Part shown: one piece after another, positions 45,507-55,802 of the stretch
How the letters are laid out: each line of letters begins with the position of its first letter
Position numbering within the stretch: position 1 is the first letter of the stretch
NCBI GenBank assembly: GCA_003676145.1
Contig: NAUB01000018.1
Span: 124,001-188,000 of the forward strand
Length of the DNA stretch: 64,000 nt
Origin: a gamma proteobacterium symbiont of Stewartia floridana
GTDB taxonomy: Bacteria > Pseudomonadota > Gammaproteobacteria > Chromatiales > Chromatiaceae
Direction of reading: 5' to 3'
Translations under genes and position numbers: made by a program
The notes under the pieces: model-generated
Databases searched by the model: none
What the model was told of the DNA's origin: nothing
The model's input: only the letters and a program-made list of their open reading frames with translations

Positions 45507-47048
45507 TCATTTCGCTGACTGATCCCTTGATAACAGAACTTCAGCCGTTGGTTTTTCAACCGGTGGATAGAGTTCATTCAATGGCAGGGATTTTCCATTC
45601 TCAACCACCATCCGGGCATGAAACCTTTTCAGCTCACGAGGCTCTTTAACGCCGCAGGAGTGGGCCAGTAGACCGACCTCATAACTCATGTTTTTCACAT
45701 AATTGGCAACCCGCTGCGCCTTCTCTGTGGTAACCAGGCCACGCTGCATTTTCCTGTTATGGGTGGTGATGCCGGTGGGACAGGTGTTTTTATTACACTG
45801 CAGAGCCTGTATACAACCCAAAGCGAACATGAAACCACGGGCTGAAACCACAAAGTCAGCACCGATCGACAGTGCCCAGGCAACCCCGGCAGGAGTGATC
45901 AGTTTTCCTGAACAGATCACTTTGATACGACTTCTGAGGCCATACTCACAGAGCATATCGACCACCATCGGCAAACTTTCGTGCAGGGTCAATCCCACAT
46001 AATCCATCAGTGCCATGGGTGCGGCGCCGGTACCGCCATCCGCACCATCAATGGTGATGAAATCGGGAGCGCACTCATCTCCCCGTTGGATGATTCGCTC
46101 ACACAGGGTTTCCAGCCAACCGTAGGCGCCAACCACCGTTTTGAAACCAACCGGCTTGCCAGTCACACGCCGAATACGTTGGATCATGTCCAACAGATCA
46201 TCCGGGTTGTTGATATCCGGATGACGATTTGGGCTGATCGCATCTGTGCCTGGCTTGATGCCACGGATTTCAGCGATCTCCGGGGTGACTTTTGCGGCTG
46301 GAAGAATACCGCCCTTGCCCGGTTTTGCACCTTGGCTGAGTTTGATTTCAAACATTCGGACGGCTTGATGAGCCGCGACCTGCCGAAGCTTCTGATCTGA
46401 AAGTTTGCCATCTTCATCCCTGACGCCGAACTTTGCGGTACCGATCTGAAACACCAGGTCGGCGCCGCCTTCCAGATGGTAGGGGGAGAGGCCGCCTTCA
46501 CCGGTATTCATCCAGCAGCCTGCCGCCTTGGCGCCCATGGAGAGGGCTCGGACCGCAGGTATCGACAGGGCGCCGTAACTCATTCCGGATATATTGATTA
46601 ACGAGTCGGTTTCATAGGGTGTGTTGCAGTTTGGTCCTATGATGACCTTTTGGGTTGGTACCGCATCCTCGCCGAGGGTTGGGTAGGGACAGTTTACAAA
46701 CAGGATTGAACCGGAGTGGCGCAGATCCCGTGTCGAGCCAAATCCGATGGTGTTATTGACATCCTTGGCCGCCCGGTAGACCCAGGATCGGTCGGCCCGG
46801 TTGAAGGGGAGTTCCTCCCTGTCCATGGCAAAGAAATATTGCCGGAAAAACTCCCCCAGGTGTTCGAAGAAGTAACGGAATCGTCCGATTACCGGGTAGT
46901 TTCGCCGAATGGTCTGACGGGTTTGTGTCACATCGATCACATAGATCACTGCGACGGCCAGGACCGCTATACCAATCAGGAAAATGAAGATTACTGTCAG
47001 AATTTCAATAAAACCAAAAAACCAGCTTTCTGCGAGTGTCGTCATCAT
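45507..47048 (-). CDS. Membrane-anchored FMN-binding glutamate-synthase-family protein
   Basis: A 513-residue protein with one or two hydrophobic helices (about 10-35) followed by the FMN-binding (GltB central) domain of glutamate synthase (about 100-500). Family stretches are NISGMSYGALS, NTGEGGLSPYH, GAKPGKGGILP, ISPNRHPDI, FITIDGADGGTGAAP, ICSGKLITPAG and a CNKNTCPTGI cysteine site for an iron-sulfur cluster. The glutaminase and other subunits are absent, so it is not a complete glutamate synthase; the reaction of such single-domain proteins is unknown. AGGAGG precedes ATG 47048. Confidence 0.9.
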   Translation of the reverse strand: MMTTLAESWFFGFIEILTVIFIFLIGIAVLAVAVIYVIDVTQTRQTIRRNYPVIGRFRYFFEHLGEFFRQYFFAMDREELPFNRADRSWVYRAAKDVNNTIGFGSTRDLRHSGSILFVNCPYPTLGEDAVPTQKVIIGPNCNTPYETDSLINISGMSYGALSIPAVRALSMGAKAAGCWMNTGEGGLSPYHLEGGADLVFQIGTAKFGVRDEDGKLSDQKLRQVAAHQAVRMFEIKLSQGAKPGKGGILPAAKVTPEIAEIRGIKPGTDAISPNRHPDINNPDDLLDMIQRIRRVTGKPVGFKTVVGAYGWLETLCERIIQRGDECAPDFITIDGADGGTGAAPMALMDYVGLTLHESLPMVVDMLCEYGLRSRIKVICSGKLITPAGVAWALSIGADFVVSARGFMFALGCIQALQCNKNTCPTGITTHNRKMQRGLVTTEKAQRVANYVKNMSYEVGLLAHSCGVKEPRELKRFHARMVVENGKSLPLNELYPPVEKPTAEVLLSRDQSAK

Positions 47049-47634
47049 CGTTATTTTATCCTCCTGGTATAGGGTACGGCGGATCGACCTGGTTGGATGT
47101 GGTCAATCGAAACAATCTATTTCGTATCTTCTGGATGATGGTCGAGATTGAAAAAACCTGTGTCACTTTTTTATCACTTTTTGATAAGTTTATTAGCTGC
47201 CCGACAAGAGAGGGGATGCAGTTGTCATGGCATTTCCATACGGTGATCACAGGGATTAACAATGACGGATTCGTGGTGAAGGGAAATGGCTGCGGCGAGG
47301 TTTGGGCAGACCGGGAAGATGGCCACGCAAGAGGATTTCAATTTGACCAGACCTGGGGTGACGGATCTGGCCGCTACCATCCGATACCGAAGCAGATATA
47401 CCGCAAATGGTCGCCAATTACCGCGAAACTACACAATAGAGGTTGAAATATGGATTTTATTCGCGCCTATTTGCGGTGATTAGCGACCATTTGCGGTCTA
47501 TTTTCCAAAATTAATTAACATTCTATCCGGAAGGCCCCATGGATTTGTCCCTGAGTCCTGAACGGAATCTGCTGAGGCTTTCTGCAACATCCCAGGTAGT
47601 GTAGAATCTCCGCTTTTTCCCGGCCGGTGTTGCA
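47049..47634. other. Divergent intergenic region before prfB
   Basis: No gene is supported in these 586 nt. It holds copy C of the palindromic repeat (47401-47496). Short open frames on both strands have no ribosome site and no family resemblance. Both flanking genes are read outward, so promoters are expected here; a TAGAAT near 47601 is a weak -10 candidate for prfB. Confidence 0.55.
47401..47496. repeat. Dispersed palindromic repeat, copy C
   Basis: Arms at 47401-47427 and 47471-47496 both carry GCAAATGGTCGC where copies A and D have GCAAATGNACGC, so the change is mirrored in the two arms. The spacer is AT-rich. Confidence 0.85.
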
Positions 47635-48733
47635 ATGCAAGATATCAATCCCATCAACCATCTGATCGATGACCTGAAGAGACGGGCGGCATCCCTCAGG
47701 GGGTATCTTTGACTATGATGCCAAGCAGGAGCGTCTCACAGAAGTCCTGAGAGAGCTGGAAAACCCTGAAATCTGGAATGATCCGGAAAGGGCCCAGGCA
47801 CTTGGGCGTGAACGCTCGACCCTTGAAAACGTGGTGCTGACCCTGGACGAGCTGGACCAGGGGCTGGGCGATGCCTCGGAACTGCTGGAAATGGCGGTGG
47901 AGGAGGCGGATGAAACCGCAGTCTCCTCAATCGAGAGCGATCTCTCCGACTACGAAAAACAGGTCTCAGGGCTGGAATTCCGACGCATGTTCTCCGGCGA
48001 GACCGATGGCTGTAACGCCTTTCTCGACATACAGGCCGGTTCCGGGGGCACTGAGGCTCAGGACTGGGCAGAGATGCTGCTGCGCATGTATCTGCGCTGG
48101 GGTGAGCATCGAGGTTTCAAGACCGAACTGATCGAGGTCTCTGCCGGTGAGGTGGCTGGAATCAAAAGTGCTACCGTACGTTTTGAAGGCGAGTATGTTT
48201 TTGGTTGGTTGCGTACCGAGATCGGGGTTCACCGGTTGGTCAGAAAGTCCCCCTTCGATTCCGGCAATCGACGCCATACCTCATTTGCCGCGGTGTTCGT
48301 TTCACCAGAGATCGACGATTCCATCGAAGTCGACATCAATCCGGCCGATCTGAGAATCGATGTCTATCGGGCCAGCGGCGCAGGTGGACAGCACGTAAAC
48401 CGGACGGAATCCGCGGTGCGTATCACCCATAATCCCACCGGAACCGTGGTGCAGTGTCAGAACGACCGTTCCCAGCATAAGAACAAAGCGACAGCAATGA
48501 AGCAGTTGAAAGCCAAGCTCTATGAGCTCGAGATTCAGAAACGTAGTGCTACACAGCAGGAGCTCGAGGAGACCAAATCCGACATCGGATGGGGTAGCCA
48601 GATCCGCAGCTACGTCCTGGATGCTTCCCGTATCAAGGATCTGCGCACCGGTGTCGAGACCGGCAATACCCAGGCAGTGCTCGATGGTGGACTGGATATG
48701 TTTATCGAAGCGAGCTTGAAAAGCGGTTTGTGA
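47635..48733 (+). CDS. prfB: Peptide chain release factor 2 (programmed +1 frameshift)
   Basis: RF2 ends translation at UGA and UAA. The gene is read in two frames: codons 47635-47709 (25 codons), then +1 from 47711 to 48733, giving 365 residues, the usual length. The slippery site is CTT at 47707-47709 followed by in-frame TGA and C, with the Shine-Dalgarno-like AGGGGG at the correct distance, so low RF2 favours shifting. Specificity motif SPF (VRKSPFDSG) and catalytic GGQ ([11 protein letters not shown]) are intact. It is followed by lysS, as in most gammaproteobacteria. Confidence 0.98.
47698..47713 (+). promoter_or_regulatory. Programmed +1 frameshift site of prfB
   Basis: AGGGGGTATCTTTGAC is the near-universal RF2 autoregulatory shift sequence: internal ribosome-binding site, CUU slip codon, and UGA C stop context. 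Confidence 0.97.
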
Positions 48734-48799
48734 CAAACCCCAGCCAAGATCAGTAAGCCAAGTATTTAAGAAGTTAGACCAAACCGAGTTGACAAGACT

Positions 48800-50293
48800 A
48801 TGAATGATCAGACACAGGACGAAAACAAACTCATCGCCCAGCGTCGTGAAAAACTGCAACAGATGCGTGACAACGGTAACGCCTTTCCCAATGACTTCCG
48901 GCGCAACAGCATGGCCGGTGAGTTACATGCAGAATATGACGCGAAAAGCGATGAAGAGCTGGAGTCCCTCTCCCTGAGAGTCAGTCTGGCGGGGCGGATG
49001 ATGAGCCGCCGGGTGATGGGAAAAGCCAGTTTTGCCCATCTGCAGGATATGTCCGGTCGCATGCAGCTGTTTGTTCAACGGGATAGCCTGGAAGAGGGGC
49101 TTTACAACCAGCAGTTCAAAAAATGGGATATCGGCGACATCATTGGTGCAGAAGGCGTGCTGTTCAAGACCAAGACCGGTGAGCTCTCGGTAAAGGTCGA
49201 TAGCTTGAAGTTGCTGACCAAGGCACTGCGCCCGCTGCCTGAAAAATTTCACGGCCTGTCGGATCAGGAGCTGCGCTATCGTCAGCGCTATGTGGATCTG
49301 ATCATGAATGAGGCCTCCCGGGAGACCTTTCGTCAGCGTACCCGGATTGTGCAGTTTATCCGCAGTTATCTCGATGGACGGGGTTTCATGGAAGTTGAGA
49401 CACCGATGATGCAGGTGATTCCCGGGGGCGCCACGGCACGACCCTTTGCCACCCGGCACAATGCACTGGATATGGATATGTTTCTGCGTATCGCACCGGA
49501 GCTCTATCTGAAACGCCTGGTGGTGGGCGGCTTTGAACGGGTCTATGAGATCAACCGCAACTTCCGCAATGAAGGGCTCTCCACCCGGCATAATCCCGAG
49601 TTCACCATGCTGGAGTTCTATGAAGCCTATGCCGACTTTCATGATCTGATGGATCTGACCGAAGCCATGTTGCGGGATCTCTGTCAGCATGTGCTGGGCA
49701 CCCAGCAGGTCAGCTACCAGGGTGACAGTTACGATTTCGCCGCACCCTTTCAGCGTATGACGGTGAAAGAGTCGATCCTCCATTTCAATCCGGATATTAC
49801 CGAACAGCAGATCGATTCCCTGGAACAGGCGACAGCCATCGCAGAGAGATTGCAGATTCCCATCAAACCGAGCTATGGCTTGGGCAAAGTGCAGATCGAG
49901 ATTTTTGAGAAGACAGTGGAAGATCGCCTGATGAACCCAACCTTCATCACCGCCTATCCGACTGAGGTTTCACCGCTCGCAAGGCGTAATGACAACGATC
50001 CATTCGTTACCGACCGTTTCGAGTTCTTTGTCGGTGGGCGTGAAATCGCCAATGGTTTTTCCGAGTTGAACGATGCGGAGGATCAGGCCGAGCGGTTTCG
50101 TAAACAGGTGGCCGAAAAAGAGGCGGGAGATGATGAGGCGATGCACTATGACGATGATTATGTGCGGGCGCTGGAACACGGGATGCCACCCACCGCCGGG
50201 GAGGGTATCGGCATCGACCGGCTGGTGATGCTGTTGACCGATTCACCCTCCATCAGGGATGTGCTGCTGTTCCCCCATATGCGGCCTGAATAG
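48800..50293 (+). CDS. lysS: Lysine-tRNA ligase (class II)
   Basis: LysRS charges tRNA-Lys. The 497 residues hold an OB-fold anticodon-binding domain (about 60-150) and the class II core with motif 2 ([15 protein letters not shown]) and motif 3 ([12 protein letters not shown]). Length is normal. It begins 66 nt after prfB on the same strand, the conserved order. The short Gln/Glu-rich N-terminus is typical of bacterial LysS. Confidence 0.98.
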   Translation: MNDQTQDENKLIAQRREKLQQMRDNGNAFPNDFRRNSMAGELHAEYDAKSDEELESLSLRVSLAGRMMSRRVMGKASFAHLQDMSGRMQLFVQRDSLEEGLYNQQFKKWDIGDIIGAEGVLFKTKTGELSVKVDSLKLLTKALRPLPEKFHGLSDQELRYRQRYVDLIMNEASRETFRQRTRIVQFIRSYLDGRGFMEVETPMMQVIPGGATARPFATRHNALDMDMFLRIAPELYLKRLVVGGFERVYEINRNFRNEGLSTRHNPEFTMLEFYEAYADFHDLMDLTEAMLRDLCQHVLGTQQVSYQGDSYDFAAPFQRMTVKESILHFNPDITEQQIDSLEQATAIAERLQIPIKPSYGLGKVQIEIFEKTVEDRLMNPTFITAYPTEVSPLARRNDNDPFVTDRFEFFVGGREIANGFSELNDAEDQAERFRKQVAEKEAGDDEAMHYDDDYVRALEHGMPPTAGEGIGIDRLVMLLTDSPSIRDVLLFPHMRPE

Positions 50294-50362
50294 GCTCTGC
50301 CACCACTGACAGGGCGGCAGATCGATCATTCAGGGGTTGTCTGGCTGGAGGCTGGCGGTCGG

Positions 50363-52345
50363 TTAGTGACCATATAAGAGCAAGCCTTCCGCATGTTCCA
50401 AGTGGTGTGGTGTTCCGGCAAGCACCAGTACATCACCCTCTTTCAGGCGGGTTTCAGGTCCCGGTGCCTCGCCCCGGATGCCACCGCGACGCACCGCGGT
50501 GACGCTCACTTCCCAGTCCCACAGATGCAGGTCTTCGATGGTGTGACCTACGGCAAAAGCCCGTTCTGGCAGGGTCACCGTATGCAGACGCTCCTGGAAT
50601 CCCTCATCATGTTCGATATCGAGCGCCTCCTGGCCATGATAGAAATCCCTCAGCAACTTGTAGTGATTCTCGCGGATCTCGCGCATGATCTTGAGAATTC
50701 GTGAGCCGGGGACCTTCAGCAGCAGCAGTAACTGACCACCCATCATCAGACTCGCTTCCACCGCTTCCGGCATTACCTCGGTCGCGCCGGCCAACTCCAG
50801 GGTTTCCATGTGGGTGTCATCCCGGGTGCGCACCAGCACCTGGATATCCGGGTAGTTGGATTTCAGATGGTGGAGGATTTTCAGTGCTGTGGTGTGCTCT
50901 TCAAAAGTGATAACAACCACTGCGGCTCGATCGATACCGGCTGCCTGGATGATCTCCTGTCGGCTGGCATCACCAAAGTGTACCGGTTCACCCGCTTCAT
51001 GCGCCTCCTGCACAACGGTCGGATCCAGGTCCAGGGCAACATAAGGAAACCCCTCGTTTTGCAGCAACCGCCCCAGGTTTTGTCCGATACGGCCGTAGCC
51101 GCAGATGATCACATGCTGTTCGAGATGCTCCGCCTCATGTACCAGCTCATCAAGTGGTCTCTGATTTACTGTGGAACTGCGCAGTGAGCAGAACAGCTGG
51201 GCCAGGCGGCCGTTATAGCGGATCAGAAAGGGGGATATCACCATACTGATGATGATCGCCGCAAACAGTATCTGGCTTGTGCCGGAAGGAAGCAGTGACG
51301 ATTCGAGGCTCAGATCGAGCAGCACAAACCCGAACTCGCCACCCTGCGCAAGCAGCAGACCGGAGCGGAAACTCGCCTCAATCGGACGTTTGCTGAGATA
51401 TCCGATGAGAAAGATGATGCCGGCTTTGAAGGCGATCAGCACAATCGCTGCGAGGGTGACCCAGTGGAGTATCGGCAGCAGTGAGCTGAGATCCACCCGC
51501 ATGCCCACGGTGATGAAAAAGAGTCCGAGCAGCACATCCTGAAATGGCCGGATGTCCGCTTCGATCTGGTGGCGATACTCTGTTTCACCCAGCATCATAC
51601 CGGCAAGAAAGGCGCCCAGAGCAAGCGAGAGCCCCGCTTCATGGGTCAGCCAGGCCGCAGCCAGCGAGACCAGCAGTACGGTCATGGTAAACAGCTCGGC
51701 AGACCGGGCGCGGGCTATCTCGTGAAACAGCGGCCGCAGGATCCAGTGGCCGAAGGCCATGATCACGGCAAATACCGCCGTCGCCTTGACCAGTGCCCAG
51801 ACCAGCGGCATCAGCAAGCCGTCAGAGCCGCCTGCGGAGAGCAGGGGGATGATAACCAGCATCGGGATCACCGCCAGATCCTGGAACAGTAGGATACTGA
51901 TTCCCAAACGTCCATGGTCCGTATTCAATTCAACCTGTTCAGAGAGTTGTTTGGTGACAATGGCTGTGGAGGAGAGTGCCAGAACCGCTCCGGTGATCAA
52001 CGCGGCGGAACTCTCCAATCCAAACAGCCAGGCGATCAATGCGGCGATGATGCCGGTTAACAGAACCTGGGTACCGCCCAGGCCGAACACAGCTCCTTTC
52101 ATGGCCATCATCTGTGGAAGGGAGAACTCAAGACCGATGGTGAAGAGCAGAAAAACAACGCCGAATTCAGCCAAAAACCTGGTGTCTTCGTTGGACGCGA
52201 TCAGTCCGCCACCGAAGGGGCCGACCAGGATACCGACAATCAGATAGCCGAGTATGGGGGGCAGATGCATGCGTCGGAACAGGGTAACCGTCAATACCGA
52301 GACAGCAAGCAGCAGGAGAATGATCTGAAGGGTATGGATGTTCAT
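50363..52345 (-). CDS. CPA2-family cation/proton antiporter with TrkA domains (KefB/C-like)
   Basis: A 660-residue transporter: about 12 membrane helices (about 5-385) of the Na+/H+ or K+/H+ exchanger fold, with GYLIVGILVGP, FTIGLEFSL, ALSSTAIV and QDLAVIPML, then a TrkA-N Rossmann domain (about 405-525, IICGYGRIGQN) and a TrkA-C domain (about 575-655). Homologues export potassium or sodium in exchange for protons, gated by nucleotides or thiols. ATG 52345 is preferred over an in-frame TTG 42 nt earlier; no good ribosome site is seen. The ion is not determined by sequence. Confidence 0.93.
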   Translation of the reverse strand: MNIHTLQIILLLLAVSVLTVTLFRRMHLPPILGYLIVGILVGPFGGGLIASNEDTRFLAEFGVVFLLFTIGLEFSLPQMMAMKGAVFGLGGTQVLLTGIIAALIAWLFGLESSAALITGAVLALSSTAIVTKQLSEQVELNTDHGRLGISILLFQDLAVIPMLVIIPLLSAGGSDGLLMPLVWALVKATAVFAVIMAFGHWILRPLFHEIARARSAELFTMTVLLVSLAAAWLTHEAGLSLALGAFLAGMMLGETEYRHQIEADIRPFQDVLLGLFFITVGMRVDLSSLLPILHWVTLAAIVLIAFKAGIIFLIGYLSKRPIEASFRSGLLLAQGGEFGFVLLDLSLESSLLPSGTSQILFAAIIISMVISPFLIRYNGRLAQLFCSLRSSTVNQRPLDELVHEAEHLEQHVIICGYGRIGQNLGRLLQNEGFPYVALDLDPTVVQEAHEAGEPVHFGDASRQEIIQAAGIDRAAVVVITFEEHTTALKILHHLKSNYPDIQVLVRTRDDTHMETLELAGATEVMPEAVEASLMMGGQLLLLLKVPGSRILKIMREIRENHYKLLRDFYHGQEALDIEHDEGFQERLHTVTLPERAFAVGHTIEDLHLWDWEVSVTAVRRGGIRGEAPGPETRLKEGDVLVLAGTPHHLEHAEGLLLYGH

Positions 52346-52681
52346 TGGCGCTTTTTTTGGACTTCTTAAGAGCGTCAGTTTGCGCAAATCGGTTGAAGAA
52401 ATCCATTCAGCGTGAGTACGGAAATATCATCTGGGTGGCCAAACTGTTCAATTTCAGGTCATCCAGTCACTGATAGATCAAATTTTGCTTCGCAACGAGT
52501 GGTTGTCCTCTGTCAAACCCGCAGGCCTGGGTGAGCGCTGTCTCGAACTCCCCAAGATTCTGATTTACATTACAGACAGACCATTATCAGCAAACTATTT
52601 TGCCATCGGGTCAATATTTCATGGGGTAATAAACCCTTAAGTGTTAAAATCAACGGATTTGAAGCAAAAGAATGAAATATC
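52346..52681. other. Divergent intergenic region before rnr
   Basis: No gene, strong hairpin or repeat is evident in these 336 nt. They must contain the promoters of the antiporter (minus) and rnr (plus), but no clear consensus pair stands out. Confidence 0.5.
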
Positions 52682-55003
52682 GTGGCAAAAAGATCTAGAA
52701 AAGGCGCTACCCATAAGGATCCGTACCGGGATCGCGAATCACGCAAGTACGAGAATCCCATCCCCAGCCGGGAGTTCATCATGGAGACCCTGGAGGAAGA
52801 GGGGATTCCAATGAACCGCCAGGCACTGGCGGATCGACTGAAGCTTGAGTCGGAGGAGCAGTTAGAGGCACTGCGACGCCGTTTGCGGGCCATGGAGAGA
52901 GACGGCCAGTTACTCTGCAACCGCAATGACAACTACTGTCTGGTGAATAAACGGGATCTGATCGTCGGTCGGGTGATCGGTCATGCGGATGGTTTCGGTT
53001 TTCTTCGTCCGGATGACGGCGGTGACGATCTCTATCTCTCCTATAAGGAGATGAGACCGGTGTTCCATGACGACCGGGCGGTGGTTCGTGTGACCGGACT
53101 GGATCGCAGGAACCGGCTGGAGGCTGCTGTGGTCGAGGTGCTGGAACGGAATACCAGCCGAGTGGCGGGCAGACTCTATATGGAGAGCGGTGTCGGCTTC
53201 GTGGTACCCGATTCAAAACGCCTGAGCAAGGATATCATCATACCCTCCAGTGAGATCAACCAGGCTGAGCAGGGCCAGATGGTGGTCGCGGAGATTCTGG
53301 ATCAACCGACCAAACGCACACCCCCCATCGGCCGTATCCAGGAGGTGCTGGGGGATCATATGGGGCCGGGTATGGAGACAGACATCGCAATCCGCACCCA
53401 CAGCATCCCGGTTGACTGGCCGGATGAGGTCACTCAGCAGATCAAATCCCTGACCACCGACGTCGCCGAGAAGGATAAGCAGGGCCGGGTCGATTTGAGA
53501 GAGCTGCCACTGGTCACCATCGATGGTGCGGATGCGAGGGATTTTGACGATGCAGTCTACTGCGAAGCAAAACCCAAAGGTTGGCGGTTGCTGGTCTGTA
53601 TCGCCGATGTCTCACACTATGTGGAGCCATCCAGCGCCCTCGATCAGGAGGGCAGAACCCGGGGTAACTCCGTCTATTTCCCGGATCGGGTGATTCCCAT
53701 GTTGCCGGAGGTGTTGTCAAACGGCCTCTGTTCAATCAATCCGCAGGTAGACCGACTCTGTATGACCTGCGAACTCTATGTCAGCAAAGAGGGCAAGATA
53801 ACCCGGTCCAGATTTTTCACCGCAGTTATGCGTTCCCATGCCCGCCTGATCTATGATGACGTGGCTGCGATGCTGGATGGTGATGCAGAGCTGACCGCGC
53901 AACACGCGGAGCTGCTGCCCCACCTGCATAATCTCTACCAGCTCTATCAGGTGTTGCAGGCACAACGCGCCGAACGGGGTGCCATCGACTTTGATACCAC
54001 AGAGACCCGGATCGAATTCAATGATCTCAAGCGGGTGGAGCGGATCGTTCCTGTGGTCAGAAATGTTGCTCACCGTATGATTGAGGAGTGCATGCTGGCA
54101 GCGAATGTGGCTGCGGCGCGATTCCTTCTGCGCAACAAAATACCGGCCCTCTATCGCATACATGAAGGGCCGGCAGAGGAGAAGCTGACCGATTTGCGGG
54201 AGTTTCTGGCCGAACTGGGTCTGAGTCTGCCAGGTGGTAAAAAGCCGACTGCCGGAGATTATGCGATCCTGCTGGATCAGATTCGCCAGAGACCCGATCG
54301 CCATCTGATCCAGACGGTACTGCTTCGTTCACTCTCCCAGGCGGTTTACAGCACCGACAATGTGGGTCACTTCGGCCTCTCCTATCAGGCCTATACCCAC
54401 TTCACATCACCGATACGCCGCTATCCTGATCTGATTGTTCATCGTGCTCTGAAACATGCCATCTCCAAACGCAAACCCGATGACTTCGAGTATCCGAAGT
54501 CTGAGTTGCAGAGTCTTGGCGAACACTGCTCCAGTACCGAACGCCGGGCCGATGAGGCGACCCGTGATGCCCTCGACTGGCTGAAGTGCGAATATATGCA
54601 GGATAAGGTCGGCGAGACCTTCAGTGGCATCATCACCAGCGTCAACTCGTTCGGCGTCTTCGTTGAGCTTGAGGAGATCTATGTGGATGGTCTGGTGCAT
54701 ATCACGGCACTCGATAACGACTACTACCACTATGATCCGGTAGGACACCGACTGACCGGGGAACGCACCGGTAAAGTGCTTCGCCTGGGGGATCCGCTGA
54801 CGATCATTGTGGCCAAGGTCAACCTGGATGATCGCAAGATCGATTTCGTACCGGCCAAATCCGCATCGAGCGAAGTCGCGATGAAGCCGAAACCGAAGCG
54901 TAAAAAATCGAAACGGAAAAGCAAAAGCAGCAGCTCTGGAAAGTCCGATAGCAGCACGAAAAAAAGCAGCAAGAAGAAGCGCCGTAAAAGCAAACCCAAT
55001 TAA
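52682..55003 (+). CDS. rnr: Ribonuclease R
   Basis: RNase R is a processive 3'-to-5' exoribonuclease that digests structured RNA. The 773 residues show a helix-turn-helix-like N-terminus (about 25-80, NPIPSREFIMETL), cold-shock domains (about 85-235), the RNB catalytic domain (about 265-600, with IDGADARDFDDAVYC metal-binding aspartates) and an S1 domain (about 645-725), then a 45-residue Lys/Ser tail. Start is GTG 52682. Its stop overlaps rlmB by one base, the usual pairing. Confidence 0.97.
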   Translation: MAKRSRKGATHKDPYRDRESRKYENPIPSREFIMETLEEEGIPMNRQALADRLKLESEEQLEALRRRLRAMERDGQLLCNRNDNYCLVNKRDLIVGRVIGHADGFGFLRPDDGGDDLYLSYKEMRPVFHDDRAVVRVTGLDRRNRLEAAVVEVLERNTSRVAGRLYMESGVGFVVPDSKRLSKDIIIPSSEINQAEQGQMVVAEILDQPTKRTPPIGRIQEVLGDHMGPGMETDIAIRTHSIPVDWPDEVTQQIKSLTTDVAEKDKQGRVDLRELPLVTIDGADARDFDDAVYCEAKPKGWRLLVCIADVSHYVEPSSALDQEGRTRGNSVYFPDRVIPMLPEVLSNGLCSINPQVDRLCMTCELYVSKEGKITRSRFFTAVMRSHARLIYDDVAAMLDGDAELTAQHAELLPHLHNLYQLYQVLQAQRAERGAIDFDTTETRIEFNDLKRVERIVPVVRNVAHRMIEECMLAANVAAARFLLRNKIPALYRIHEGPAEEKLTDLREFLAELGLSLPGGKKPTAGDYAILLDQIRQRPDRHLIQTVLLRSLSQAVYSTDNVGHFGLSYQAYTHFTSPIRRYPDLIVHRALKHAISKRKPDDFEYPKSELQSLGEHCSSTERRADEATRDALDWLKCEYMQDKVGETFSGIITSVNSFGVFVELEEIYVDGLVHITALDNDYYHYDPVGHRLTGERTGKVLRLGDPLTIIVAKVNLDDRKIDFVPAKSASSEVAMKPKPKRKKSKRKSKSSSSGKSDSSTKKSSKKKRRKSKPN

Positions 55004-55743
55004 TGTCTGATCAACGATCCTGGATCCTGGGCCTGCATGCAGTAAAAGCCGCCCTGCAACAGAACAGGGCAGCTGAAGTGCTGCTGGTGGATGCTGCGCG
55101 TAACGATGGCCGAATCCGGGAGGTGATCTCCCTGGCTGAGGCGGTCGGTGTCAGCTGCCAGAGAATTGCCGGTAAGAAACTGGATGAGCAGGTGGAGGAG
55201 AGCCGCCATCAGGGGGTGGCGCTGCGCATCCGACAACAACAGGTACAGGATGAGCCCTATCTGAAGGCGCTGCTCAAGCGACTCGACGGACCACCGCTGC
55301 TGCTGATACTCGACGGAGTCAAGGACCCGCACAATCTGGGCGCCTGTATGCGTACCGCAGATGGGGTCGGGGTGGATGCCATTGTGATTCCGAAAGATCG
55401 CTCAGTCGGCTTGACTGCAACAGTCAGAAAAGTGGCGAGCGGCGCAGCCGAGACGGTGCCGTTGATTCAGGTGACCAACCTTGCACGTACCCTGAAATGG
55501 CTGAAGGAAGAGGGTATTTGGTTGATCGGTACCGCCGGTGAGGCACAGCAAACCTTGTATCAGGCTGACTTGAGTGGACCGCTTGCCCTGATCATGGGAG
55601 GAGAGGAGAAGGGGCTTCGCAGACTTACCCGGGAAAACTGCGATCTGTTGGTCAAGTTGCCAATGCAGGGAAGTGTGGAAAGCCTCAATGTTTCTGTGGC
55701 GGCGGGTGTGTCACTCTATGAAGCGCTCAGACAGCGCCAGTAA
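55003..55743 (+). CDS. rlmB: 23S rRNA (guanosine-2251 2'-O)-methyltransferase RlmB
   Basis: RlmB methylates the ribose of G2251 in the peptidyl-transferase loop. The 246 residues have an N-terminal substrate-binding domain (GLHAVKAAL) and a C-terminal SPOUT knot with LDGVKDPHNLGACMRTA, IMGGEEKGL and LPMQGSVESLNVSVAAGV. The ATG shares its A with the rnr stop codon (TAATG), which indicates translational coupling. Confidence 0.97.
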   Translation: MSDQRSWILGLHAVKAALQQNRAAEVLLVDAARNDGRIREVISLAEAVGVSCQRIAGKKLDEQVEESRHQGVALRIRQQQVQDEPYLKALLKRLDGPPLLLILDGVKDPHNLGACMRTADGVGVDAIVIPKDRSVGLTATVRKVASGAAETVPLIQVTNLARTLKWLKEEGIWLIGTAGEAQQTLYQADLSGPLALIMGGEEKGLRRLTRENCDLLVKLPMQGSVESLNVSVAAGVSLYEALRQRQ

Positions 55744-55802
55744 ACACTTGGATTCAAGTTCTGTACGTTGCAATGATTCAGTTCAATTGGAGATTTAATG
55801 TG

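Noticed and set aside
47036-47446. Open frame of 136 codons between the glutamate-synthase-like gene and prfB
   Set aside because: It overlaps the start of the glutamate-synthase-like gene on the other strand, runs into the palindromic repeat, has no ribosome site and no family resemblance.
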